Below are positions 53,295 through 62,649 of a stretch of 64,000 bases of DNA, piece by piece. This stretch comes from UBA6136 sp044350805. GTDB lineage: Bacteria > Pseudomonadota > Gammaproteobacteria > Methylococcales > Methylococcaceae. How positions within the stretch are numbered: position 1 is the stretch's first letter; each line of letters starts with the position of its first letter. Location of the stretch: positions 1 through 64,000 of the forward strand of contig JBILGU010000010.1 of the NCBI GenBank assembly GCA_044350805.1, read 5' to 3'. A program made the translations under genes and the position numbers. The notes beneath the pieces were generated by a model. The model had not been told where the DNA came from. It saw nothing but the letters and a program-made list of their open reading frames with translations, and made no database searches.

Positions 53295-53746
53295 GGTAAG
53301 GGGGCTCCCTGAAGCAACTCATCAATGCCCCGGTTTGCAAGGACATCCGCGCGTTCGTTGCCGGCGTGGCCGTTGTGTCCCTTGACCCATTGCCATTCGA
53401 CATCATGCTGGGCTTTGGCGCAGATAAGTGCTTGCCAGAGGTCGACATTCTTGACGGGACTATTGCTGGACGTCTTCCACCCCTTTTTGATCCATCCAGG
53501 CAACCATTCGGTGATCCCTTTCATGACATAGGTGGAATCAGTTGTGATTGTGACCTTGCAGGGCCTTTTAAGAATTTCAAGGGCCTTGATTGCGGCCGTG
53601 AGCTCCATGCGGTTATTGGTGGTTTCCCTTTCGCCCCCATAGATCTCGCGCTCCTTGCCGTCATACACCAAAAGGGCTCCCCAGCCACCGGGACCCGGGT
53701 TTCCTCGGCAGGCCCCATCGGTGTAGACCTCTACCGGCTTTTGCAT
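53291..53746 (-). CDS. rnhA: Ribonuclease HI
   Basis: Degrades the RNA strand of RNA:DNA hybrids. The 151-residue protein has all catalytic acids: VEVYTDGACRGNPGPGGW (Asp), NNRMELTAAIKAL (Glu), TTDSTYV (Asp) and GHNGHAGNERADVLA (His, Asp), and the basic protrusion WLPGWIKKGWKT. It overlaps the methyltransferase gene upstream by 16 bases and dnaQ downstream by four. Confidence 0.98.
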   Translation of the reverse strand: MQKPVEVYTDGACRGNPGPGGWGALLVYDGKEREIYGGERETTNNRMELTAAIKALEILKRPCKVTITTDSTYVMKGITEWLPGWIKKGWKTSSNSPVKNVDLWQALICAKAQHDVEWQWVKGHNGHAGNERADVLANRGIDELLQGAPLP

Positions 53747-54486
53747 TGTGACTCACGATTTAATTGGGGGCTTTCCATCAGCTTACCGGTCACAAGGCGT
53801 GTGAACCCCGACCACTCGGGTTCGATGGGGATCAGCGTGTAGTTGCGCTTGATCGCTTTGACGGCATAACCCACGGAAAGCCAGTTTTTCAAGGTTCCGA
53901 GCTGGGACGGATCCTGTTTGGGGTGTGTGGTTCCCTTGGCGGTGAAAATCGCCTCTATTTCTGCGTCAAATTTCAGGATGCTAAGCCAGTCAAGCAAATG
54001 GTGGGCTTGAATGAGATAGGACTGCCAGAAGGAGTCCTTTGGACCGGAAATGCTGAAATATCTGGCAGGTGACCAGGGATTGAGCCCAAGAATGAAGAGT
54101 CTTCCCTCCGGCTTGAGAACCCGCTCCACCTCACGAAGGACCTGATGACGATCGGCAACAAATTCAAGCACATGCGGAAGAATGACCGTATCCACACTTT
54201 CTGTTGCAATGGGGAGGGAGCCTGCGCAAGCCTGGATGAATGTCGGGAAACTTCGGGGACCCTTGTTGTCCGCGAGAATGAAACTGCCGACACGCTCTGC
54301 ATCGATGTATCGACTTTCCGATCCGAGCCGTCCCACTTGGAGGGTGCGCTGGTTGTAGATGTGGGGCAAGGAGGAACGCAGGTACTGGGACTCATTCCCC
54401 TGTAGCGCTTGTCCGAGAGTTGCCACGTGATACCATTCCAAAAATTCACGGCGCGCCTGGGTCTTTGCAGGTCGTATCTTTTTCAT
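53731..54486 (-). CDS. Class I SAM-dependent methyltransferase (YafS-like)
   Basis: A 251-residue Methyltransf_11-type protein, matching the yafS neighbour of rnhA in E. coli. Residues about 35-140 form the core: the SAM-binding loop is replaced by LQVGRLGSESRYID, followed by AGSLPIATESVDTVILPHVLEF and EVERVLKPEGRLFILGLNPW. The usual GxGxG glycine motif is degenerate, so activity is uncertain. It starts 64 bases from the divergent mltD. Confidence 0.88.
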   Translation of the reverse strand: MKKIRPAKTQARREFLEWYHVATLGQALQGNESQYLRSSLPHIYNQRTLQVGRLGSESRYIDAERVGSFILADNKGPRSFPTFIQACAGSLPIATESVDTVILPHVLEFVADRHQVLREVERVLKPEGRLFILGLNPWSPARYFSISGPKDSFWQSYLIQAHHLLDWLSILKFDAEIEAIFTAKGTTHPKQDPSQLGTLKNWLSVGYAVKAIKRNYTLIPIEPEWSGFTRLVTGKLMESPQLNRESQCKSR

Positions 54487-54549
54487 TGATTATTCGAGAG
54501 ATACGTGGGGATTCCGGCTGCCGGCAAAGGTTGAGGATTTAATAACGTA

Positions 54550-56169
54550 ATGCAACTGCAAAAATCTCGAGTCCGATTAGCCTGCTGTCTTTTGATCCTT
54601 TTATCAACAGTCGCCGGCTGCTCCAGGAACGAGGTCAAGAAGGGCCCCAATATACCCGATTCGGCGGATGCTGAGTCAATGCAGGGTAAGGCTGCACGGA
54701 AGAAGAAACCCTCGAGAGGCTCTCAGTACGACACGCTCTGGGATCGGCTTTTTGCCCTCTACGCGCTCCCGCGGATCGAGCATCCGGACATTGATCGTGA
54801 GCTCAACTGGTTTGCTAATCATCCAGCGTACCTTGAGCGTGCCCAGAATCGCGCCGAGCCTTTCCTCTATTCGATCGTAAAGCTTGTCGAGACGAAGAAT
54901 GTCCCGGGTGAAATTGCGCTGTTGCCCATCGTCGAGAGTGCTTTTCAGCCTCACGTGGTGTCCTCCGCGCGTGCTGCAGGTATTTGGCAGTTCATCCCAT
55001 CGACGGGAACCAACTATGGTCTTAAACACAGCCACTCCTACGATGGCCGACGTGATATATATGCCTCGACCAAGGCGGCGATAAAGTATTTGACCAAGTT
55101 ACATGGTGATTTTGGGGATTGGTTGCTGGCTATTGCGGCCTACAACTGCGGGGAGGGCAATGTCTCACGGGCGGTTAAGCGCAACCTTGCGCAGGGTCTG
55201 CCTACGGATTTTTGGTCATTGAATCTTCCTCAGGAAACACGCGCATATGTTCCAAGGCTCCTTGCCGTCGCGCGTTTGTTTGCTGATTCAGAGAAATACG
55301 GCATCAGTCTCAAGGACATGCCGAATGCCGCAATCTACAAGCCCGTCAAAGTTAGCAACCAGCTCGATCTGGCTTTGGCAGCCGATGCCGCCGGGATTTC
55401 CCTCGACAAGCTTTATGAGCTGAATCCTGGTTTTAAGGGCCAGATTGCCGATTTGGATGGGAGCTTCCACCTCTATATTCCTGCCGAAAAGAAAGCGGCG
55501 GATTTCAGGCAGGAAGTAGAGCGCTTGCATCAGGAAAAGAAACCGCTGATGCGGTCTCTTTACTCCGGTGAGGATGTCCCGATTGCACCGGCGCCATTTG
55601 AAACTTTTCGCAAGGAGTTTGCGAAAAAATCTGAATCGGCCAGTGTGAGCTCGGCTGATCGTTCTGATGCGGTGAGTCCCTCCAGTTCGCGCAGTTCGTC
55701 TGAGCGTCGTGCATTCGGTGATGATGGCGATGGCGCTCGCGCGGCTAAAACCCATGAAGTTCAGCGGGGAGAGACTCTCTATTCCGTCTCGCGCAAATAT
55801 GGCGTGGATGCGGCGACGCTGGCGCGCTTAAACAACATTCCGGCGACGACCCAGATTCAGTCGGGTCAGCGCCTCATCGTCTCGGAGCCCAGCGTGCAGG
55901 CCCTCCCTGTGTCGCGGTCCTCGGAAAAGCATGGGGGCAGCAGAGGCCATGACTTCCACCCTGTGGAAAAGGCAAGTCACAAGTCCTCAGGGAAGCATCA
56001 GGGTCAGAGTGGGAGCAGTCATGCGGCTCATCGGGGCCGCGAGGAGCCCGTTTCTCACCACAAGGAAGAACCGGCGGCCAAAAAATCCGCTGCAAAGGCT
56101 GGAGCAAAGTCATCACCCCACGATTCAGCGCCATCCTCCAAAGGAAGTTCTAAGACCAAAAAGAAATAG
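54550..56169 (+). CDS. mltD: Membrane-bound lytic murein transglycosylase D
   Basis: Cleaves peptidoglycan glycan strands to 1,6-anhydro ends. 539 residues: lipobox LLSTVAGC, SLT domain (about 110-240) with catalytic Glu129 in LPIVESAFQPHV, AGIWQFIPSTGTNYGL and LLAIAAYNCGEGNVSRA, a degenerate LysM-like segment (about 275-315), and one clear LysM (about 401-445; THEVQRGETLYSVSRKYGV). The last 95 residues are low-complexity His/Ser/Lys, likely binding the cell wall. A linker of Ser-rich repeats separates the domains. Confidence 0.95.
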   Translation: MQLQKSRVRLACCLLILLSTVAGCSRNEVKKGPNIPDSADAESMQGKAARKKKPSRGSQYDTLWDRLFALYALPRIEHPDIDRELNWFANHPAYLERAQNRAEPFLYSIVKLVETKNVPGEIALLPIVESAFQPHVVSSARAAGIWQFIPSTGTNYGLKHSHSYDGRRDIYASTKAAIKYLTKLHGDFGDWLLAIAAYNCGEGNVSRAVKRNLAQGLPTDFWSLNLPQETRAYVPRLLAVARLFADSEKYGISLKDMPNAAIYKPVKVSNQLDLALAADAAGISLDKLYELNPGFKGQIADLDGSFHLYIPAEKKAADFRQEVERLHQEKKPLMRSLYSGEDVPIAPAPFETFRKEFAKKSESASVSSADRSDAVSPSSSRSSSERRAFGDDGDGARAAKTHEVQRGETLYSVSRKYGVDAATLARLNNIPATTQIQSGQRLIVSEPSVQALPVSRSSEKHGGSRGHDFHPVEKASHKSSGKHQGQSGSSHAAHRGREEPVSHHKEEPAAKKSAAKAGAKSSPHDSAPSSKGSSKTKKK

Positions 56170-56246
56170 GGCCTCACCAGCTTTGGCCCAATCAGAAATC
56201 TTTCGCGATAAGCGTGACCCTTAGTTTGAATGCCTGAGAGTAAATA

Positions 56247-56609
56247 ATGAATGTTGAGAAACTTCTGGAAGTGGTCCTAAGCACCCTTGAAGACAGTAAA
56301 GCCAAGGATGTGACCGTTCTGGATGTTCGCGGCAAGACCAGCATGACGGATTTCATGGTCGTTGCGAGTGGCACGTCGGAGCGCCACGTGAAATCGCTGG
56401 CATCCCACGTGGCCGAAGAAGCCAAGAAAAATGATACCCAACCGATTGGGGTTGAAGGCGAGGATGTCGGTGAGTGGGTTCTGGTCGACCTCGGTGAGGT
56501 GATCGTTCACGTGATGAAGCCGCAAATCAGGGACTTCTATCAACTGGAAAAATTGTGGCGAGGAGACGCCAATCCTGGGGAAACGCATTTACTCTCGGCA
56601 GCCTCCTGA
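56247..56609 (+). CDS. rsfS: Ribosomal silencing factor RsfS
   Basis: Binds L14 of the 50S subunit and blocks subunit joining in starvation. The 120-residue protein has the conserved pattern KAKDVTVLDVRGKTSMTDFM, VVASGTSERHVKSLA, and GEWVLVDLGEVIVHVM followed by FYQLEKLW. In many bacteria it is next to rlmH or nadD; neither is here. It lies 77 bases after mltD. Confidence 0.97.
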   Translation: MNVEKLLEVVLSTLEDSKAKDVTVLDVRGKTSMTDFMVVASGTSERHVKSLASHVAEEAKKNDTQPIGVEGEDVGEWVLVDLGEVIVHVMKPQIRDFYQLEKLWRGDANPGETHLLSAAS

Positions 56610-56690
56610 AGAAGACTGCGTGATGCGCCTTTGGATGCTTGAGGGAGCCCGTTAGTCCGTTCTCATTTTCAAGGAACGAGGAGGTCATGG

Positions 56691-57728
56691 ATGCCCAGTC
56701 AGTTGCATAATGTCCCTCAACTAGGCCTTAAGGCCCGTTTGGTCACACCTGTAGCCACGGTTGTGGCTGTGACCATCATCGGTACTGTTGGCTACTACAT
56801 CTTGGGGCAACCCCAGGACGCCACCCTCCTTGATGCCCTTTTCATGACGGTGATTACGATCACCACCATCGGTTACGGTGAAATCATCCATCTGGATGAG
56901 ACCGGTCGGCTTTTCACTATCCTGATCGCCCTGACAGGAATCGGCAGTCTCTTCTACAGCCTGACGGTGATCATGGACAATTTGGTCCTGATTCGTGTAT
57001 CAGATCCCTTTGAGACCAAGAAAATGCAAAGAATGATCGACGCATTCGATAGTCACGTCATCATTGCGGGACTCGGAAGAGTCGGACGGCAAGCCGCCCG
57101 GGAAATGAACGATTCCGGCATGCCATTCGTCATCATCGATAATCGCGTTGAGGCGCAGGCCTTTGCTGTTCAGCAGGGTTATCTCTTTATTTTGGGCGAT
57201 GCGAGCGACGACCAGGTCCTCCAGCAGGCGGGCATCACGCGCGCCAAGGGCTTGATCGTGACGAGTGGAGATGATGCGACCAATGTCTACATCGTCCTGT
57301 CTGCCCGGGTGTTGAATCCCAAGCTTTTCATTATTTCAAGAGCGGTTGAGGAATCTAGTATTCCCAAATTGACCCGAGCGGGTGCTGATCGTGCCATCAG
57401 TCCCCATGCGATTGGCGGAAGAAGGCTTGCGCATTTGATTCTGAGTCCTACGGTGATAGATTTTTTCGATACGGTCATCTCAAAAGGGGATGAGTGTATG
57501 AATCTTGAGGGTATCGGGGTCCAGCTCCATTCGCCGGTCGTAGGACAGTGTCTTGGTGATCTTTCGCTGCGCGAGCGTTCGGGGGCCAACGTGCTGGTTA
57601 TTTTCCGAGGTCGACAGGTGATCGCAAATCCTGAGGATTCCCTTACGCTGGAGGTGGATGACCGGATATTGGCTCTGGGGACCACTCAGCAGCTCAAGGC
57701 GCTGGAAAGCATCCTATTGCCAGGTTAG
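56691..57728 (+). CDS. Potassium channel with RCK (TrkA-N/TrkA-C) domains
   Basis: A 345-residue two-helix K+ channel. Helix 1 (about 22-40), pore loop with selectivity filter TIGYGE (59-64), helix 2 (about 75-97), RCK-N Rossmann domain (about 118-240; HVIIAGLGRVGRQAAREM, GDASDDQVLQQAGI), and TrkA-C domain (about 270-345). AGGAGG precedes ATG 56691. The filter is TIGYGE, not TVGYGD, which is also functional in some prokaryotic channels. Its stop overlaps the convergent ferredoxin stop by four bases. Confidence 0.92.
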   Translation: MPSQLHNVPQLGLKARLVTPVATVVAVTIIGTVGYYILGQPQDATLLDALFMTVITITTIGYGEIIHLDETGRLFTILIALTGIGSLFYSLTVIMDNLVLIRVSDPFETKKMQRMIDAFDSHVIIAGLGRVGRQAAREMNDSGMPFVIIDNRVEAQAFAVQQGYLFILGDASDDQVLQQAGITRAKGLIVTSGDDATNVYIVLSARVLNPKLFIISRAVEESSIPKLTRAGADRAISPHAIGGRRLAHLILSPTVIDFFDTVISKGDECMNLEGIGVQLHSPVVGQCLGDLSLRERSGANVLVIFRGRQVIANPEDSLTLEVDDRILALGTTQQLKALESILLPG

Positions 57729-58099
57729 GTATCCTCAGGATAGATCCGAAAGGCCTCGACAGGTTCGCCGCAGATCAGATGTTCCTGAATGATTCTTTCA
57801 AGGACCTCGGGGGTGCAGGATCGATACCAGACGCCCTCGGGATAGACCACCGCGATGGGCCCATTGAGGCAGAGCCTTAGGCAATTTGCCTTGGTCCTTG
57901 CAATTCGTCCTGGCCGGCTCAGGCCCAGTTCATCCAGACGTCCCTTGAGGTAGTCCCACGCGGTCAAGCCTTGCTCTTTTCCGCAGCACTTGGGTTTCGA
58001 TTGGTCGGCACAAATGAAGATGTGGCGCTCGATCTTGTCGATGTGAAGGGCGCTTGCGATTTTGCGGAGTTCCGCATCGGAGGAGGGCGTTGATGGCAT
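57725..58099 (-). CDS. Thioredoxin-like [2Fe-2S] ferredoxin
   Basis: A 124-residue ferredoxin of the thioredoxin-like fold (as in Azotobacter/Aquifex Shethna I-type). Cluster cysteines are in HIFICADQSKPKCCG and NCLRLCLNGPIAVVYPEGVWY. ATG 58099 is the start; the long frame upstream is antisense to prfC. Possibly an electron donor in redox enzymes, partner unknown. Gap to the divergent prfC start is 58 bases. Confidence 0.88.
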   Translation of the reverse strand: MPSTPSSDAELRKIASALHIDKIERHIFICADQSKPKCCGKEQGLTAWDYLKGRLDELGLSRPGRIARTKANCLRLCLNGPIAVVYPEGVWYRSCTPEVLERIIQEHLICGEPVEAFRIYPEDT

Positions 58100-58157
58100 A
58101 TGCTTCTGCGTGTATCGATTGCAAGGGATATAATCCCCGGTTTTGCTCCCCGCTTCA

Positions 58158-59738
58158 ATGTCTGAACTCCAGTCTGAACTCGATCGGCGAAGAACCTTTG
58201 CGATCATCTCCCACCCCGACGCGGGCAAAACGACGCTGACGGAAAAGCTCCTGCTGTTCGGTGGTGCCATCCAGATGGCTGGCTCCGTCAAGGGCAGGAA
58301 AGCCGCACGCCATGCCACATCCGACTGGATGGAAATGGAAAAGCAGCGCGGCATTTCCGTGACCACCTCCGTGATGCAGTTTGATCACAAGGGAAGAATC
58401 TTCAACCTTTTGGATACCCCTGGGCATGAAGACTTTTCCGAGGATACTTACCGGACCTTGACCGCCGTGGACTCAGCTCTCATGGTGATTGATAGCGCCA
58501 AGGGTGTCGAAGAGCGGACCATCAAGTTGATGGAAGTCTGCCGGCTTCGGGATACACCCATCCTCACGTTCATCAACAAACTGGACCGCGAAGGCCGCGA
58601 GCCGATTGAGCTTCTCGATGAAGTCGAGAGGATTCTCAAGATCCAGTGCGCGCCCATGACCTGGCCGATTGGCATGGGCAAACGCTTCAAGGGGGTTTAT
58701 CACCTCTACCGGGATGCAGTTCAGCTCTTCTCTCCCTCGCATGGTGATCGGATTGTCGAGGGAGAAATCATCGAAGGGCTGGATAACCCCAGGCTGGATG
58801 AGTTGCTCGGTGGCCTGGCGGATGAGCTGCGCATGGAGATTGAACTGGTTCGAGGGGCAAGCCACACGTTTGACCATCAGGCCTACCTTGAGGGCAAGCA
58901 GACACCCGTCTTCTTCGGTTCGGGTATCAATAACTTTGGTGTCCTCGAGTTGCTGGATGCCTTTGCCGATTATGCGCCTGGCCCTCAGGAGCGATCAGCC
59001 CGCGAACGTCCGGTGCCTCCCTCGGAGGAAAAGTTCTCCGGCTTTGTTTTCAAGATTCAGGCGAATATGGATCCCGCGCACCGGGACCGCATTGCTTTTC
59101 TGAGAATCTGTTCAGGTAAATACACCAAGGGCATGCGAATGCATCATGTCCGGACCGGAAAGACGGTTCAGATTGCCAATGCACTGACGTTTCAGGCAGA
59201 CAGCCGAGTCAACGTCGAGGACGCCTTCCCCGGAGACATCATCGGGCTTCACAATCATGGCACGATCCAGGTTGGCGATACCTTTACGCAAGGGGAAAGC
59301 CTCAAGTACGAGGGTGTCCCCTATTTCGCGCCAGAACTTTTTCGTCGGGTGGTCCTGAAGGACCCGCTGCGAGGAAAAGCCCTGCAAAAGGGCCTGCAGC
59401 AGCTGACGGAGGAGGGCGCTACGCAGTTGTTCAAGCCACTCAAAAATAACGACCTCATCCTGGGGGCCGTGGGCGTTCTCCAGTTTGATGTCACGGCCTT
59501 CCGCTTGAAGGCGGAATACAACGTGGAATGTGTCTATGACGCCGTGGGCGTCACGACCGCGCGCTGGGTCACCTCGGATGATCCCAAGAAACTTGAGGAC
59601 TTCAGGGCAAAGGTGTTCGACAATCTGGCGGAGGATGGCTCGGGATATCTGGTGTATCTGGCGACCAGCCGGGTTAACCTCTCCCTGGCGCAGGAGCGCT
59701 GGCCCGAGATCCGATTTAGCGCAACCCGGGAGCTCTAG
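58158..59738 (+). CDS. prfC: Peptide chain release factor 3
   Basis: GTPase that removes RF1/RF2 from the ribosome after termination. The 526-residue protein shows G1 SHPDAGKTTLTEKLL, G2/G3 DTPGHEDFSEDTYRTL, G4 NKLDREGREP and domains II-III (GFVFKIQANMDPAHRDRIAF; FKPLKNNDLILGAVGVLQFD). ATG 58158 is chosen over an upstream TTG at 58143 because family alignment begins at SELQSELDRRRTFAI. It is convergent with polA. Confidence 0.97.
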   Translation: MSELQSELDRRRTFAIISHPDAGKTTLTEKLLLFGGAIQMAGSVKGRKAARHATSDWMEMEKQRGISVTTSVMQFDHKGRIFNLLDTPGHEDFSEDTYRTLTAVDSALMVIDSAKGVEERTIKLMEVCRLRDTPILTFINKLDREGREPIELLDEVERILKIQCAPMTWPIGMGKRFKGVYHLYRDAVQLFSPSHGDRIVEGEIIEGLDNPRLDELLGGLADELRMEIELVRGASHTFDHQAYLEGKQTPVFFGSGINNFGVLELLDAFADYAPGPQERSARERPVPPSEEKFSGFVFKIQANMDPAHRDRIAFLRICSGKYTKGMRMHHVRTGKTVQIANALTFQADSRVNVEDAFPGDIIGLHNHGTIQVGDTFTQGESLKYEGVPYFAPELFRRVVLKDPLRGKALQKGLQQLTEEGATQLFKPLKNNDLILGAVGVLQFDVTAFRLKAEYNVECVYDAVGVTTARWVTSDDPKKLEDFRAKVFDNLAEDGSGYLVYLATSRVNLSLAQERWPEIRFSATREL

Positions 59739-59762
59739 TCGCGGCAGGGTAGAGCAGGGGCA

Positions 59763-62498
59763 TCAATGGGCTTCGTCCCAATTGTTGCCGATGCCAATCC
59801 CCACAATAAGTGGAACGGAAAGTTCGCTGACTTGCGTCATTTGTTCCGCGATGGCGTCCTTGGCCGTCGAAAGAAAATGCTCTTCGACCTCAAAGACCAG
59901 CTCGTCATGGACCTGCATGATCATTCGGACCGGCGCTCTGTGGTTCTCGATCCATTCGTGAACATCAATCATTGCGCGTTTGATCAGATCGGCCGCCGTG
60001 CCCTGCATCGGAGCATTGATGGCAGCTCTTTCAGCATATTGGCGCCGTTGTCCATTGCTGGATCTGATGTCGGGGATATGAAGCCTCCGGCCCATCAATG
60101 TCTCGACATATCCGAGTTCCCTGGCTCTCTCCCGGGTGCGATCCATGAAGGCCTTGACCCCGGGGTAGCGATCAAAATATCGATCGATATAGGCCTGTGC
60201 AACCGGGCGGTCGACGCCGAGCTGCTTTGCTAGACCAAAAGCTGACATGCCGTAGATCAGGCCAAAGTTAATGGCCTTAGCCGAACGACGCTGGTCCTTG
60301 GTCACCTGATCAAGCGGCACGCCGAATACTTCTGCTGCAGTTTGCTGATGGACATCGCCCCCCGTCAAAAACGCATCGATGAGTCTTGGATCCTTTGAAA
60401 AATGCGCCATGATTCTCAGTTCAATCTGAGAGTAATCGGCAGCAAGGATTTGGGTTCCAGGGGGGGCAATGAAGGCCTGTCGAATCCTCCGTCCTTCCTC
60501 TGTTCGAATCGGAATGTTCTGGAGGTTGGGGTCTGCCGAGGAAAGCCGTCCTGTGGCGGTCACAGCCTGATGGTAGGAGGTGTGAACGCGTCCGGTTCGG
60601 GCATTGATCTGTTGCGGCAGTTTTTCGGTATAGGTGGATCGTAACTTGGATGCTGTTCGGTGCTCCAGGATGATGCTGGGTAACTCGTAGGATTCGGCGA
60701 GCTCTGCCAGCACGGATTCATCTGTAGATGGCTGACCTTTGGGTGTTTTCTTGAGGATCGGAAGATTCAAATTCTCGTAGAGAATTGTCTGGATTTGCTT
60801 GGGTGATCCCAGATTGAAGGGCATTCCGGCCAATTCATGCGCTTGGGCCTCAAGCGCCGCCATCTTTTCCATCAGGAAATCACTTTGCTGCTGTAACAGC
60901 CAGGGATCGACCAATACCCCAATGCGTTCCATCTTGGCGAGGATCGGAATCAGTGGGATTTCAAGATTTTCATAGACAGAGCGAAGCTTCGGGATTCCAT
61001 TGAGACGAGGCCAGAGTCGTTCGTGCAGCCTCAAGGTGATATCTGCATCCTCGGCGGCGTATTGGGTCGCAGGTTCGATCTCCACGGCATCGAAGCCAAT
61101 TTGCTTGGCCCCCTTGCCAGCCACATCCTCGTAGCGAATGGTTTCATGATCCAAATAATGCAGGGCCAGAGAGTCCATGTCGTGACGGGTTGCAGTGCTG
61201 TCCAGGACATAGGATTCGAGCATGGTGTCATGCCGAATCCCTGCCAGAGTCAGGCCGTGATTCAAGAGCACATTGGCGTCATACTTAAGGTTCTGCCCGA
61301 TTTTTCCGATGCTTGAATTTTCAAGGACGGATCTGAGGCGCTCGAGGACCTCCTCCCGATTGAGTTGCTCAGGGACGCCGGGGTAGTCATGGGCCAAAGG
61401 AAGGTATGCCGCCTGACCCGAGTGGACGGAAAAAGAAACGCCAACGATTTCGGCCTGCATGTAGTTAAGGCTGGTGGTCTCCGTGTCGAAGGCAAAAAGC
61501 GCTGATCCTTTGAGAATCTGGAGCCAATTTTCGAAGGCCGCTTCGGTCAGGATGGTTTCGTACGCGGTCTCAGGTTTGGACGCTTTGGTCCTGGTTTCCT
61601 GAGCTTTGGATTCGGCTTTCTTCCCTGGCTCTTCAGGTTCGCTCTCGATCTGGCGCAGCCAACTATTGAATTCCAGTTGCTTCAGCCACTGCCGCAGTTC
61701 CTCAAGGTCAGGAGAGGAGAGTTCCAGATCCTCGACGCCAAGAGGCAATTCAAGATCACAGCGGATGGTTGCCAGTTGCCGTGACAGGGGGATCTGATCG
61801 ATCGCGCCCCTGAAATATTCGCCGACTTTGCCGGGAATGGTCTCCGCACGGGCAATTAGCGTGTCCAGTGAACCGTGTTCGCTAAGCCACTTTGCGGCTG
61901 TTTTGGGACCCACCTTAGGAACTCCCGGAATATTGTCGGAGGTGTCCCCAACCAGGGCGAGATAGTCAATGATCTGCTCTGGAAAAACCCCAAATTTATC
62001 CCAGACCCCCTGGCGATCCAGTCGGGAATTGAACATCGTGTTTTCAAGCGTGATCTGATCGTTCACCAGCTGAGCCATGTCCTTATCGCCGGTCGATATC
62101 ACCACGGCATACCCTGCTGCTGCAGCCTGAACGGCCAGTGTGCCGATGACGTCATCCGCCTCGACCCCGGACTCAACGATGAGAGGGAAGCCCATGGCCC
62201 GGATGATTTCACGCAAGGGTTGAATCTGGGACTTCAAGTCATCAGGCATGGGCGGACGATGCGACTTGTAGGCTTCAAAAAGATCATCGCGAAAGGTTCG
62301 CCCGGGCGCGTCAAAAACGACCCCGATGTGAGGTGTTTTATGGGAGGCGACGAGTCGACGGAGCATGTTGGCAACCCCGAGAACTGCCCCGGTCGGCTCG
62401 CCTTTCGAATTATTCAGAGGGGGGAGCGCATGGTAGGCCCGATAGAGAAAAGACGAGCCATCGACGAGAACTAGTTTTCTGGTAGGGGTATCGGTCAT
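59763..62498 (-). CDS. polA: DNA polymerase I
   Basis: Repair and Okazaki-maturation polymerase, 911 residues with all three activities. The 5'-3' exonuclease (about 1-290): VDGSSFLYRAYHALP, GVVFDAPGRTFRDDL, VGDTSDNIPGVPKVG. The 3'-5' exonuclease (about 320-505): FAFDTETTSLN, IGQNLKYDANVL, YAAEDADITLRL all intact. Polymerase (about 505-911): DPNLQNIPIRTEEGRRIRQ, ADYSQIELRIMAH, RRSAKAINFGLIYGMSAFGL and MQVHDELVFEV. It is divergent from aspS. Confidence 0.98.
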   Translation of the reverse strand: MTDTPTRKLVLVDGSSFLYRAYHALPPLNNSKGEPTGAVLGVANMLRRLVASHKTPHIGVVFDAPGRTFRDDLFEAYKSHRPPMPDDLKSQIQPLREIIRAMGFPLIVESGVEADDVIGTLAVQAAAAGYAVVISTGDKDMAQLVNDQITLENTMFNSRLDRQGVWDKFGVFPEQIIDYLALVGDTSDNIPGVPKVGPKTAAKWLSEHGSLDTLIARAETIPGKVGEYFRGAIDQIPLSRQLATIRCDLELPLGVEDLELSSPDLEELRQWLKQLEFNSWLRQIESEPEEPGKKAESKAQETRTKASKPETAYETILTEAAFENWLQILKGSALFAFDTETTSLNYMQAEIVGVSFSVHSGQAAYLPLAHDYPGVPEQLNREEVLERLRSVLENSSIGKIGQNLKYDANVLLNHGLTLAGIRHDTMLESYVLDSTATRHDMDSLALHYLDHETIRYEDVAGKGAKQIGFDAVEIEPATQYAAEDADITLRLHERLWPRLNGIPKLRSVYENLEIPLIPILAKMERIGVLVDPWLLQQQSDFLMEKMAALEAQAHELAGMPFNLGSPKQIQTILYENLNLPILKKTPKGQPSTDESVLAELAESYELPSIILEHRTASKLRSTYTEKLPQQINARTGRVHTSYHQAVTATGRLSSADPNLQNIPIRTEEGRRIRQAFIAPPGTQILAADYSQIELRIMAHFSKDPRLIDAFLTGGDVHQQTAAEVFGVPLDQVTKDQRRSAKAINFGLIYGMSAFGLAKQLGVDRPVAQAYIDRYFDRYPGVKAFMDRTRERARELGYVETLMGRRLHIPDIRSSNGQRRQYAERAAINAPMQGTAADLIKRAMIDVHEWIENHRAPVRMIMQVHDELVFEVEEHFLSTAKDAIAEQMTQVSELSVPLIVGIGIGNNWDEAH

Positions 62499-62589
62499 CG
62501 GCGTGGTGAAGGGCGCGTGGCTGAATTGACTCAGATTGTATCAGTGGGCCATCTAGGGCTAGTTTATGGGTCTAAAATGGCCGTCAGAC

Positions 62590-62619
62590 TTGGCGAATAC
62601 CCCTCTGAAACCCTATAAT
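62590..62619 (+). promoter_or_regulatory. Probable sigma-70 promoter of aspS
   Basis: TTGGCG (62590-62595) and TATAAT (62614-62619) are separated by 18 bases, close to consensus, 30 bases before the aspS ATG at 62650. The divergent polA start is at 62498. Confidence 0.7.
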
Positions 62620-62649
62620 TCAAGCCTTTTAGCGTACTGAGAACGAGCC